From contig NC_084894.1 of the NCBI RefSeq assembly GCF_958979055.1, positions 23,715,616 to 23,779,615 of the forward strand: a DNA stretch of 64,000 nucleotides, read 5' to 3'. Origin of the DNA: Alnus glutinosa (Eukaryota; Streptophyta; Magnoliopsida; Fagales; Betulaceae). Positions within the stretch are counted from its first letter, which is position 1, and each line of letters begins with the position of its first letter. Made by a program: the position numbers and the translations under genes. Shown in pieces: positions 48,989 to 60,167 of the stretch. The notes beneath the pieces were generated by a model. It saw nothing but the letters and a program-made list of their open reading frames with translations. It was not told the origin of the DNA and searched no databases.

Positions 48989-49442
48989 ATGGGGCATTCT
49001 GCAGCGGTATGGGATTATAGGGCAGCAACTGAAATAACAAAGGACTGGAATGGGATCGATGAGGTTGTTCTTCGGAACCCACAGGTTGTTCTATCGTCTT
49101 ATAGTTATCCTGTAGTTGCTTATTTTATGCTCCATGTATTACCTCTGCTAGACTGCTAGAGATGCAAAAATGATTTATTTATCTGTATTTTTATCAAAAT
49201 GTAGGCCATTTTCAAGCCTCCAAAAGCAATGCGTGGAGGAATACCCATTTGTTTCCCACAGGTGCATCTAATCATTCTTGTTTACATGCATGGTGATGAT
49301 ATAGCATTCAGTTATGTTAGAATATAAGTTGTTTTCTTTAATATGATTTTTTTTCTTCATGATGTTGATGCAGGCCTCATATCCAGTGGAACATGCAAGT
49401 TCTTCACTGGCAACATGCAAGTTCTCCAATGATGTGATGTAA
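48989..49442 (+). pseudogene. Glucose-6-phosphate 1-epimerase gene fragment, exons 1 and 3 kept
   Basis: Exon 48989-49084 encodes MGHSAAVWDYRAATEITK and WNGIDEVVLRNPQ, the N-terminus of plant glucose-6-phosphate 1-epimerase-like (aldose 1-epimerase fold) proteins, and ends at a GT donor. The next recognisable exon, 49205-49261, encodes AIFKPPKAMRGGIPICFPQ with AG and GT borders. The intervening family exon (usually containing GGQVVSW) and all downstream exons, including the catalytic residues, are missing. A third potential exon (49374-49442) follows a CAG acceptor and ends in TAA. The three are in phase and could give a 73-residue chimera. It cannot be an active epimerase. Confidence 0.7.
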
Positions 49443-49887
49443 ACAAGATCAAGAAGCCAAAAGATATAGTTGGGACAAACAATTTTTTTGATTGGTTTAG
49501 TTGGATGATGGTGGGAGAGGATTTTTTATAGTGCTAATAGTTTTGACATTTTAGGGTAATGCTGATAGCTTGATATTTATTGTAAAATGTTGCCTTATTT
49601 CAAGCTTATGGGCTTTCGGTATAAGAATGATGCAAATGCTTGCGTTAAATGCTTTACAATTCGATATTGTTTTTGGTCTCAAAACAAAGAAGTATTATAA
49701 ACTGATTGAATCGTTGCTGTCTAAAGTGGAGCTCAAATATAATTCCTCCAAAAGGGAATAGACGTCTAAGTTTAATTAGATATTTACATTTGGCTTTCAA
49801 GATGCTGCAAAGAGTAATCTTTAGACAATCAATAATATTTACTGAGACTTTTGGTAAAGATGAGGGTGTCTTTTTACAGAGTTGCAT

Positions 49888-50450
49888 TCAACAATAATAG
49901 GTAAGCCCTGAATTGGGAATCTGCAAACTATTTAACATTGAATAGATCTCTGTAACTTGAGGGTGGGACTTACCTTGAACAAAAAACTCATTGACAGTTC
50001 CCTCGAGTTCAATCCAACTGTAACCAGGATTTTTCTTTTGGTTTCTTTCTTTCAGCATCATCCTAACTCTACTAACATCGTTCCACATACCTCGACCAGC
50101 AAACATGTTAGACAGAAGCACATAAGAACTTGGATTACAAGAATCCAACCCGATTAGATGGTCAACTACGGGCTTTCCAATATTGAAGTTCTCTTGATTT
50201 TTACAAGCACTAAGCAAAGTCCTCCAAATCACATCATTTGGCTCGATGGGCATTTCCTCTATTAATTGCCTGGCTTCTTCTATATGTCCAGTGCGGCCAA
50301 AAAATGTCAACCATGCATCCATAGTGTTGCAATTTTGGTTCCACCTTGTGAACTCCTCATAAGCTCAAAACACATCATACCTTCTTTCACCAAGCCAGCA
50401 TGGCCACAAGCATTTAACACTCAAATGAATGTAATATCGTAGAGGTTTAA
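49888..50450 (-). pseudogene. PPR protein fragment (PLS class, E-domain C-terminus), degraded
   Basis: The 144-codon minus-strand frame (50322-49888) reads GRTGHIEEARQLIEEMPIEP, ACKNQENFNIGKPVVDHLIG and YVLLSNMFAGRGMWNDVSRV and ends in an E+-like region (SWIELEGTVNEFFVQGKSHP), as in organelle RNA-editing PPR proteins. Upstream translation shows VLNACGHAGLVKEGMMCFEL with a stop and a frame change near 50322. At least the N-terminal PPR repeats are missing. Region 50450-52620 shows no recognisable gene. Confidence 0.8.
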
Positions 50451-52950
50451 ACACACATTCTACAATGTTGTTTACCCATTCCAACTAGATTCATCATCCA
50501 AATCCATCACAGCGTAGAAACCATTGTTCGTTGCTTGCATTTTAGTAAAATAGTCACGTGGTGCTTTAGCACCTCATTGGCCAAGTCGAAAATGTCTTTC
50601 CTTGTTAATAAAATTTCGGCAGTATTTTTTTACAAATGAAAGATTCTCATACCTCCCGCTTCAACAGCAAGAGAGTTATAACTCTAACTCGGTTCGGTCC
50701 CAGTTATATCATTTACTATAATCTTTCTTTTCACACTAGGATTTAATATCCTATTGCATTTAAAATATCTTGTTTTCCTGGGCTTAAATCATGATTGTGG
50801 TCAGTAGTTACACTAGTTACACACCACTTTGTTCAACTAACTTTGCATTCAACTTGGCCTTACAATCTGTTTTGGTTGCTGGATTTGGCTTACTTGTCTT
50901 GGGTGATAGCTTGCCTTGACGAGCACATGCAAGGGTGACACATACTTCTTTCCTACTGATGTTGTCTCTAGTAGCTTTCTATTATATCACCCCAAAACCT
51001 CTTTGCTTGTCAAAATGCCTATAATATGATTTGAGTTTTATCTATGAAGTCAAACGTCATACCTTTTTTAGTTTGCTCAACATTTTCATCATCATGATCT
51101 TTTACTCGCATCGGTCCTCATTATTGTTCGACTCCACACTACTTACAATTTCATTTTCATCTATAACAAAAAACAAACATTGTTGAGCCACCATAAATAA
51201 TAAAATTTAGCGAAACAACATTCCACCTAAACAAAACCACAAGATGAAACCAAAGTGTATTATGCACAACCAAAATGTAGTTTACAAATCTAACAACGAT
51301 TAACAAAAACCACTTACAAACCACACTGTCAAAAATAGCAGGCAGAAAATTAATCACAGGAAAACAATAATTGTGTGATCATGGTTTCCTAACATCCATT
51401 TGGACTATTGGATGCGACATGGAGGGATTTAAAATAATTCCATCATAGCAAATTATAATAAAATTCAGACAATTAAGTTTCTTGAAATCCAAAGGAGTAT
51501 GGTGAAACATGGTTTCAAATGCATCTAATGGCTTCAACATGGAAATGATGCAAAATGGTCTCAAACTTAGGAAAGCAATGATGGTATTTTGTTTCCACAA
51601 GCATTCAACATTTGGAAACATAAACACCACCCATCCATCTAATGGCTCAGTTGAGTTCTAGACTAACCAATTTTGTGAAATTTCTAGTTAGTTGGAACAG
51701 GAAAGCAGCATCAGGAACGCAAAGCAAGTGACTGAATAAACCTGTCAACCTTGAAGACCCAAAATGACTGTTTCTATTTACTAACATAAAAAAGTCCATG
51801 GGAAGAGCTATATAGTTGTAGCTAAAATTGAGGACCATTCATGCAGAGTCAAATACATGTAGTAATCTGAAAAAGAGACTACTAACACAGAAAATGCGTT
51901 CAGATACAAAGTTATTTTATTACTATGTGAGCGAGTGTGCCCATTCTCTCACGGCCAGATCAAACTACTCTACTTGGCCCTTTTTATTTGCTTCTTATTT
52001 ACTTAGAATTTGGAAGAAGAACGAAAAAAAAAATTCACTGATTCATGGAATTAAAAAATTTCATATTTTTCTGGCTAAATGAGTAACCAACCCAACCCAT
52101 ATGAGCAAAATTATGAAAAATGGCAAACATATCATTTCAGATGCAACTTATTCAAAATGCAAATGCAGTATTGTACTTTGAAATTAATTCGCAAAAGCTT
52201 TCAATCAAATGTACAAGGACAAGAAAAATGTGTAAATAAACTATAAGAAGACTGAAGACAAGAAAAATTTTATAAAGATTTTTATGAATTTTTTTTTCCT
52301 CAATGTTCAAAATTTTCTACTAAAAAGCAAAATTCAATTTCAAAAACCCATCCAGTAAAAACAAAAAGTGAATCTCAAAATCTATCGAAAAGTGTATCTG
52401 TAATTACTTCAACTACCTAAAAAGTCCAAGTTCTAAGAAAACCCAATAAATTTCAAAACCCAGACCAAGCAAGCCTCTGAAGTTTAGAAATTTCAGAAGT
52501 AAGATCTTTAAACAAAGCATCCCATTTGAATTAAAATTTTCAAATCTGATATAAAAGCAATGCCCATTCTAAATGTTCGTAGCTAGCATATTTTGGTATC
52601 TGAAACTAATATTTAAAGGAACCAAAAACAAAATTTAAAAAATTGAAGGATTATGACAAGGAGGCAAAATATTTGAACAGACCAAACAAAACTCAGATGA
52701 GTGAACTCAAAAAAAAAAAAAAAAAAACAAAGAATCAAAAGAAAAACAGACCGGTAGTGTCGTGGTGGGTGGGCGTCGTTCGGTGGGCGGAGGCACTGGC
52801 GGCGACGGCTACACTGCTTGGCTTTTGTCCGGCGCTGCTTGGGTGGGAGAGGGGGGCGGGAAAAGTTTTGGGGGAGAGGGGGGAGGGAAAATGAAAATGG
52901 AGAAATAAAAACCTGGTTAAACCAGCCAAAATACAGAAAAAAGCTAGATA
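50451..52950. other. Remaining part of the 4.4-kb insertion, no gene recognised
   Basis: Mostly AT-rich. 52740-52880 is a GC-rich patch (for example GGCGTCGTTCGGTGGGCGG) next to a poly(A) run (52710-52727). Short frames there have no recognisable domain. Confidence 0.5.
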
Positions 52951-53188
52951 GAATGCTCAAGCGTAACATTAGTCCGGTAGTTTAATGGACATTGATGCAA
53001 TCTGTAAATGGTGACCTAGGCAATGGGTCTTCACCAATTTTTTTTTTTTTTTGAATTTATAAAAATATTTTTGTGTTTTTCAAAAAATGTTAATGTTAAT
53101 TTTGTCTTTTTAGGACAAAATGGGTTACACTGACAATTTTTCTTTTATAGTTTAATTAAACATTGATGCACTCAATAGTTTTGAGAGG

Positions 53189-53302
53189 AATCTCTAAAGA
53201 GTAGCTCAATCGGTTAGGGACCACGCCTCATTAAGAGGAGATCACTAATTCGAATTCTGTCTCCCCCCTCTTGTGTGAACATATAAAAAAAAAAAAAAAA
53301 AA
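53189..53302 (+). mobile_element. tRNA-derived SINE with 12-bp target duplication
   Basis: The body contains an A-box-like TAGCTCAATCGGTTAGGG and a B-box-like TAATTCGAATTC, as in a tRNA promoter, and ends in a run of about 20 A. The identical flanks AGTTTTGAGAGG (53177-53188 and 53303-53314) are the target duplication. The right tandem copy has the unfilled site (AGTTTTGGAAGGG at about 58418). Confidence 0.85.
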
Positions 53303-53959
53303 AGTTTTGAGAGGGGACATTGACAATCAAGTAATAGTTTGAGAAAGTATATATTTTTTTTTTCAAGTTTTTTTATGCGAGGGACTAACCTATCTAAATA
53401 GAGAGACAGACGGGTCCCTAAAAAAAAAATGTTAAAAAGAGGTTTATGATCTTTAAATTTATTAAAAAAAATAGTAGTTTAGCTCTTTTTTTTTTTCCTC
53501 TTATTTTGGGCCTCTTGAATTTTTTTTTTTTTTTGATATTATCTGGTCCCCAAAGTTAAATTTCTAATTCTATCCTTTTTCATAGATAGTAGATACATCA
53601 TACATGGTCTCCCAATCTCTCTCTAATCAACACTTATAATCTTCCTTTATATTGTATACACACAAGGTTATGTAAAATAAAAGCAAACAAATTTTACATT
53701 TAATTTCATAAATGATGACCATTTCATCCATCACAAAAAACCCTACAGAATTAAGCTTTACACAAAAAGGGAACCATTCACCTATGGTTGACTCTCCTTT
53801 AATTTTATTCTTCTCCATCTACTTTTTAGATTTTGTCACGTTATTTAAATTTTATTTTCGTGTGCAAGATGAGTCATCTGTTGTATTAGTTTATTGACAA
53901 ATGATAGCATTATTACTATTTTCACCAAAAAACCTCCACCAACTCATGCAACATCCTCT

Positions 53960-54226
53960 TGTTAAATCATCACATGTTTCAAACGCTTAAGCGGATAAGA
54001 AGAGGCATATTTAATCATTTAATTAATACTTTAACACTCACTCTCACGTGTGGACTCAAACTTCATTTTAGTAGACGAGACCCAACACGTTGAATATTTA
54101 GCTAAAAAATAGAACGTAAATAAAAGAGACAGGGTTCAAACTGATACCATGTTAAATTGCCACTTATACCAAAAGCATAAGCTGATAGAAATAGATAAAT
54201 TTAATCATTTAATCAATATTTTAACA
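53960..54226 (-). mobile_element. TRIM element, copy 2
   Basis: Two 77-bp LTRs (53960-54036 and 54150-54226) begin TGTTAAAT and end TTAACA. The minus-strand PBS reads TGGTATCAG. This copy and the one at 59082-59348 are the same insertion event copied by the tandem duplication. Confidence 0.85.
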
Positions 54227-55069
54227 ACCAATGACTTTAAAAATTTATTTTCACCTCAGTTTTTTTTTTTTTTTTTATTAACAGGTGTTACATCACCATG
54301 TCATGTCTGTTTGACATGCTTTTCAAGCACAAGAAACACTAAAATAAAGCACTAAACAAGAAATATAATTAGAATTCAAAGAGGTACGTACACTTATAAT
54401 CATCTCGATTAATAGCATTACAAAATTACTGTGAATTATTTAGCGCTATCAAAGAGACCTTGCAGACTTCAGCAAACTCCCTCCGGAGTAAACTTGGAGC
54501 AACATATCTCTGCAAGTGAAAGTAATTAAGTATGGAGTTAGTCCTTTTAGTCAAAAGTCACTTTCACCTATGCCTCTCTGAATCTGCTCTTCTATTACAA
54601 ATGTTTGCACAAATTTCACACAAACATTTCTAGCATGAATCACTACAAAATCTTTTGTACAAGAGAATTATCAAAATGAAACATAACAAAAAAACAAGAA
54701 TTATCAACTGCTCTAATTCAAGAACATTACCCCCTAGCTCCATCAGAGTAACTGCAACTAATTACTAATTAAAGATACATAATGAATTGTGAAGAAATGG
54801 TCATAAAAGGCCATCTGATTCAAGGCATTTTCGATTCCTATGGAAGCCCACATGCATTTCTGCAAATAAGATGCTTAGGAAATGTGGGCATTCTTCCTTT
54901 GGGTTGCTGTGTGAAGTTACATTTGCCATTGGAGTCATGCCTTAAGAAAACGTTGGCATCCAATTATGTGGATAATTTTTTCATTTTGATTTATATTGAA
55001 AGTAAAAAAAAAAAAAGCAAGAGATTTTCATGACAAACTTGGAGGTGTTGCGTCTGATCATAACTACAA

Positions 55070-56147
55070 TTAGTGCCTCGGCTGCTGATTGTTGAGTGCT
55101 AGTCTTTGACAATATTCATTTCCAAGATACCGTTTAGGGAAGATCTTGAAAAGAATGTCATCAACAAGTTTGTAATACCATATCCTCTACTTCTTCCAAA
55201 ACATAAGGGGCTCCATTACAATTCCAAACCCAAAAATAAATCCCAATTCAATACTTAAGTAATTTCACTCAATTATGCTCCTATGAAATTCTTCATATGT
55301 TGAAGATGACAATCGTGGCTCCTCATGTGAGCATTGTGATTTCAATGGCAAACCACATAATCTTATGTTTCCTTTGAAGGAATTTTCCGAAAATGTAGCA
55401 AATTGCTTGATGATTGGAATCTGTCCCACCAATTGGTTGAATGAAAGGTTAAGAACTGATAGGAAAATAAGACCATCGGCAAGTGGTATAGGAATATTAC
55501 CATAAAGCTTATTGCTTGAAAGGTCTAGTGATTCAAGATTACTCAATTTTTCCAAAGATGCTGGGATTTGGCTTGTGAAAGCATTATGCGACAAGTTGAG
55601 AATATATAACAATGTGAATTCTCCAATTTCTTCAGGTATAGGACCATCAAAGTTGTTGCAAGAAAATTCAATGGCGGTGAAGATAGTTAGGATCTTCACC
55701 AGCTCCACCTCTAAACCCTTGCTAATAATTGTTATCGTATCTTGATGATATGCCATACCCATATCAATTTGGAGGTAATTGAGCTTTGAGTGCGCCTCAT
55801 GTGTACGATCTGTCAACGCCATCTAAGTAGAAAGGAGTACTATTGGAAGTTGACCGATAAAAATTTTTGAAGTTACATCCATGATTTGAAGCATCAGCCA
55901 AGGGGCATCAAGCTCTAGATGACCAATGGGCCCATATAATTTGTTAGATTACAAAATAAGAACCTTTAATATGGTTAATTCTTTCAAGTGAAATGGGAAG
56001 GCGTCTTCAATGTGGTTGTTCTCAATGTCCAAGACCTCCAATGAATGGCAATTCTTCAGATTTCGGTAACTTTCCCTCTATATGGTTTTTATTGACAACT
56101 AAAGTTTGTAAATAACAAGACTTTGGAAATGTATCAGGAATTGTACC
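55070..56147 (-). pseudogene. 3' part of a receptor-like-protein gene, truncated by the tandem duplication
   Basis: It matches the last roughly 360 codons of the intact gene at 60168-62552. The longest frame (55822-55265) reads MALTDRTHEAHSKL, FSCNNFDGPIPEEIGEFTLL and NSFKGNIRLCGLPLKSQCSH, and stops at an IIE-TAA before the membrane segment. Translated remnants of the tail continue to a TAA at 55070. Further stops lie upstream (for example just before MALTD, and where ILRSNK is expected). Similarity ends at about 56147, inside the LRR region. It lacks the signal peptide and most repeats. Confidence 0.92.
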
Positions 56148-56699
56148 GTCGCTAACCTTTAATATGCATGAACCTCACATTACAAATAAAAGTTTTGTAT
56201 GTTGGGTCTCACTTATTACTCAAAAGTATTACTTTATATTTTTTATATCATATCAATAATTTTTTATTACTATTTAAATAAAAAAAATTCATTATAATAC
56301 AAAATATTTTCACTTTTTTTATACAAATTTTTTATACTTTATATTATATCATCACATTTTATTAATTTCAAAATTAGCAACCCACTACTCTGTTCTATAC
56401 ATATTTTTACCAAATAAAACCTTTGTATGGTGTTGGATGACAGGGCAAAAGCCCACTCATTTGTGTATCTTTCGACTTTCTTGCCTTGATTTCTGTTCAG
56501 GTGCACGCGTGGAGCAAAGTCAATATGATTGCAACTCCCATTTTAGATGCGCCTCATTCCATTTTCTCTCATTTTTTGCCATTTCCCTTGCTAAGGTCAG
56601 AGTACCTTAAACACAACTGGTTCATGCCATTGCTCTCTCTATAAATAGGCACAGAGGTATATTACCTCTCTCTTCCTCTCTCCATTCCATTATCCTCCT

Positions 56700-57430
56700 C
56701 TCAAATATTATACTGACTTAAATATTAAAATGTTATCGGTCCCCTTGGGAACAATGAATTCCAACGACTATGTTCTTAGTTTTGCAAAAGTTTTATTGTA
56801 GATCTGACTCTCAGAAAATTTGCTCTAACACAATTCATCTAAAATTAAGACAATTTAGCATATTGAGAAATTTGTTTGTTAAAATTCTTGTTTTCTGCCT
56901 TTCGATTTCTCTTCTAAAAAGAAAAGTTAACAAACAACTCCAATACAAATTACCTTTTTGTTTTTTTAACAAATTAATAATCTTATTTGATAAAATCAAT
57001 CACACAGGAGACGTACAATTGCTCTTTGGTTACAATACCATAAATACAGTTTGAAATTTTTTTAATCCAAACTCTATCTATGACACACGAATCCAATACA
57101 AATTACTCTTAAAAGCACAAAAAGAGTTTTCACATTTATGTCATAATAAAACAATTTTTCAATCCAAAAAATATATATATAAACATTAACAAACATAATT
57201 TTAAAGTTTCTAGTCTATTTTAAGCTATATAGTTTATTAATAATGTTTAGCTCCACCAACATTTTCAGAGCATTATCACCTCTCTTCTCCCCTCAAACTA
57301 TGCTCTGTAGGCTCGTTGTCTGTATTTCATTTTAGTGATAAATACAAAATTAGTCCATTTGGTTAAACTAAATTACAAATTGCTAATTTTCTTATCAAAG
57401 TGAATTCAGAAGTTCCTGTAGTATATTAAA
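56700..57430. other. Sequence present only in the right tandem copy, no gene recognised
   Basis: This AT-rich stretch lies between two matched segments and has no counterpart in the left copy, where a TRIM remnant occupies the interval instead. Confidence 0.45.
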
Positions 57431-57510
57431 TTTTTTTTCATTAAGAGTGACACGTGTCGTTATTTTATTGATGCTGATGTATCATCTAACAAAATCTGTC
57501 AACTGTTTTA

Positions 57511-57643
57511 GGGAGATGATACATGTACTACAAGCGCACTACAAATGCATAACACCAAGGCACATTGGGGTGAGGCTTACACATGTGAGTCCCTTCAATA
57601 TGCCTTGGTGTAGTGCACTTGTTGTAATTTGAGCATTTTTCAA
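57511..57643. mobile_element. Small MITE present only in the right tandem copy
   Basis: The insertion lies between two TGTTTTA copies (57504-57510 and 57644-57650) and interrupts sequence that is continuous near 47048 in the left copy. Its arms pair imperfectly (ACACCAAGGCA against TGCCTTGGTGT, and GCACTACA against TGTAGTGC). The 7-8 bp target duplication fits a hAT-type MITE. Confidence 0.65.
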
Positions 57644-59081
57644 TGTTTTAACACAACTTGACTCCAACAACTAAATTGTTTTTTTGGCATATCACAAAAG
57701 ATGAGTGATTGATGTACAACAGTTGTGCAAGGTCGTAGAAATATGGGGTGAGTTTCACTACATGGGTCCCACGTGAAATATATTGACATTGACTTCATAT
57801 ACATCAATAAATATATCACCTTTAAATCATAATCTTTCATTTTAAAATAAATAATTGCAATTCCCCTTATCCGAGTAAAATAAAAAAGAAGTTGCTTTTC
57901 AATGTTTTCATGCCTTTAAAAAGCAACTTGTTGACAATGACTTTCCAACGACAAGAAAACGCGTTGCCTCAGTGACTCAGTCTACATGGAATACACACCA
58001 TGCGTGCTTTGTTTGTGTCGTTTTCTGCCAAAGGTCATCAAAGTGTGTTCAAAACCAAAGGAAAGGAATCAGAGGATCCCATCTTAAGAGATATATATAT
58101 ATATATATAAAATACATATACTCCTCACAAGCAATTTTTCATTGTTAATGTATATCCAAATTGCGTCAATATCTTCTTAAACTAATAAAAATAATCAATG
58201 TCCCTCAATAACAAAAATACATTTAATAAAAAATGAACAATTTGAAAAATGGTGACCCAGGCAGTGGGTCTTCACCATTTTTTTTTTAAAAAAAATTTTT
58301 AAGTGTATTTTTGTGTTTTTAAAAAATTGTTAAGGTCAATTTTGTCTTTTTCGAGACAAAATGGGTACATTGAAAATTTTTCTTTTGTAGTTTAAGTGGA
58401 CATTGGTGTAATAAGTAGTTTTGGAAGGGAATATTGACAATGAGTAGTAGTTTGAGAAAGCATATGTATCTTTCTCAATATTTTTTTATGTAATGGACTA
58501 ACCTATCTAAATTGAGAGGCAGACTTAAGGGACGTAGGTGGTCCCCCTAAAAAAAAAAATAAAAAAAAAGAAAGGGTTTTGATATTTAAATTTATTTATT
58601 TTTTTTAAAAAAAAAATAGTTTAGGTCTCTTTTTTTTTTTCCTCTTATTTTGGCCCTTGAGAAAAAAAAAAATTGATATAATCTGGTCCCTAAAGATAAA
58701 TTTCTAATTCTATCCTTATTCATAGATTGATCATACATAGTCTCTCAATCTCTCTTTAATCAATACATATAATCTCTCTTTATACTGTATACGCACATGG
58801 TTATGTGAAATAAAAGCAGACAAATTTTAAATTTAATTTCATATATGATGACCATTTCATCTATCACAAAAAACCCTAAAGATGCTTTACACAAAAAGGG
58901 AACCATTCACCTATGGTTGACTCTGCTTTTGGTCTTCTCCATCTATGGTTTAGATTTTGTCGTTATTTAAACTTTATTTTTGTGTGCAAGATGAGTCGTC
59001 TAGTGTATTTATTTATTGAAAAATGCTAGAATTATTAATATTTTCACTAAAAAGCCTCCACCAACTCATGCAGCATCTTCT

Positions 59082-59348
59082 TGTTAAATCACCGCCTGTT
59101 TCAAATGCTTAAGCTAATAGAAAAAGATAAATTTAATTATTTAATCAATTCTTTAACATCCATTCTTACGTGTGGGCTCAAACTTTCTTTTAATAGGTGA
59201 GACCCAACATATTGAATATTTAACTGAAAAATGAAAGCTAAATGAAGGAGATAAGGTTCGAATAGATACCATGTTTAATCACTACTTGTCCCAAAAATTT
59301 AAGCTGATAGAAATAGATAAATTTAATTATTTAATAAATATTTTAACA
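59082..59348 (-). mobile_element. TRIM element, copy 3
   Basis: LTRs of 77 bp at 59082-59158 and 59272-59348. The minus-strand PBS is TGGTATC. It is the duplicate of copy 2. Confidence 0.85.
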
Positions 59349-60167
59349 ATCAACGACTTAAAAATTTTATTTCCACCTTAGTTTTTATTAACAAGTGTTA
59401 CATCGCCAAGTTAGTCGGACATGCTTTTCAAGCACAAGCAACACTAAAATAAAGCACTAAACAAGAAATATAATTAGAATTCAAAGAGGTACACTCATAA
59501 TCATCTTGATTAACAGTGTCACAAAATTACTGTGAATCATTTAGCGTCATCAAAGAGACCTTACAGACTTCAACAAATTCCTCCGGAGTAAACTTGGAGC
59601 AACATATCTCTGCAAGTGAAAGTAATTAAGGAGTTAGTTAATCCTTTCAATCAAAAGTCATTTTCACCCAAGCCTCTCTGAATCCGCTCTTCTATTACAA
59701 GCGTTTGCAGAAATTTCACACACATTTCTAACATGAATCACTACAAAATCTTTTGGACAAGAGAATAGGCACAATGATACATAACAGAAAACAAGAACTA
59801 TCAACTGCTCAAATTCAAGAATATTTCCCCCTAGCTGCATCAGAGTCGCTCCAACTAATTACTAATTAAAGATACAAAATGAATTGTGAAGAAATAGTCA
59901 TAAAAGGCCATTTGATTCAAGGCATCTTCGATTCCTAGGCCTATGGAAGCCCACATGCATTTCTGTAAATAAGATGCTTGGAAATGTGGGCAATATTCCT
60001 CATTTGGGTTGCTGTGTAAAGTTACATTTGCCATTGAAGTCATGCCTTATGAAAAACCTAGCATCCAATTACGTGGATCAATTTTTCATTTTGATTTTTT
60101 TTGAAAGTAAAAAGGCAAGAGTTTGTCATGACAAACCTGGAAGTGTTGCTTCTGATCATAACTATAA

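Larger units (their letters stand above)
48577..53006. mobile_element. 4.4-kb insertion carrying gene fragments, absent from the right tandem copy
   Basis: About 110 bp beginning AAATGGTGAC and reading CAATGGGTCTTCACCA occur on both sides (48448-48576 and 53007-53120) but once in the right copy (near 58247). Between them lie a partial glucose-6-phosphate 1-epimerase gene with introns (plus strand), a PPR gene fragment (minus strand) and a GC-rich patch. Capture of several unrelated genomic fragments suggests a Pack-MULE or Helitron, but no diagnostic termini were identified. Confidence 0.5.
46013..56147. repeat. Tandem duplication, left copy (enlarged by insertions)
   Basis: Successive segments match the right copy in the same order and orientation: 46013-46110 with 56155-56240, 46400-46680 with 56430-56700, 46980-47270 with 57430-58080, 48260-48576 with 58100-58370, 53007-54930 with 58250-60040, and 55070-56147 with 60168-61248. 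The copy ends within a receptor-like-protein gene, exactly where the right copy begins. Confidence 0.85.

Noticed and set aside
52900-52960. Helitron-like 3' end (CTGGTT palindrome followed by CTAG)
   Set aside because: The spacing, loop and following base do not fit a Helitron terminus, and no matching 5' TC end was found.
53199-53265. Possible tRNA gene (A-box and B-box-like motifs)
   Set aside because: It lacks a full cloverleaf, ends in poly(A) and has a target duplication, so it is a SINE.
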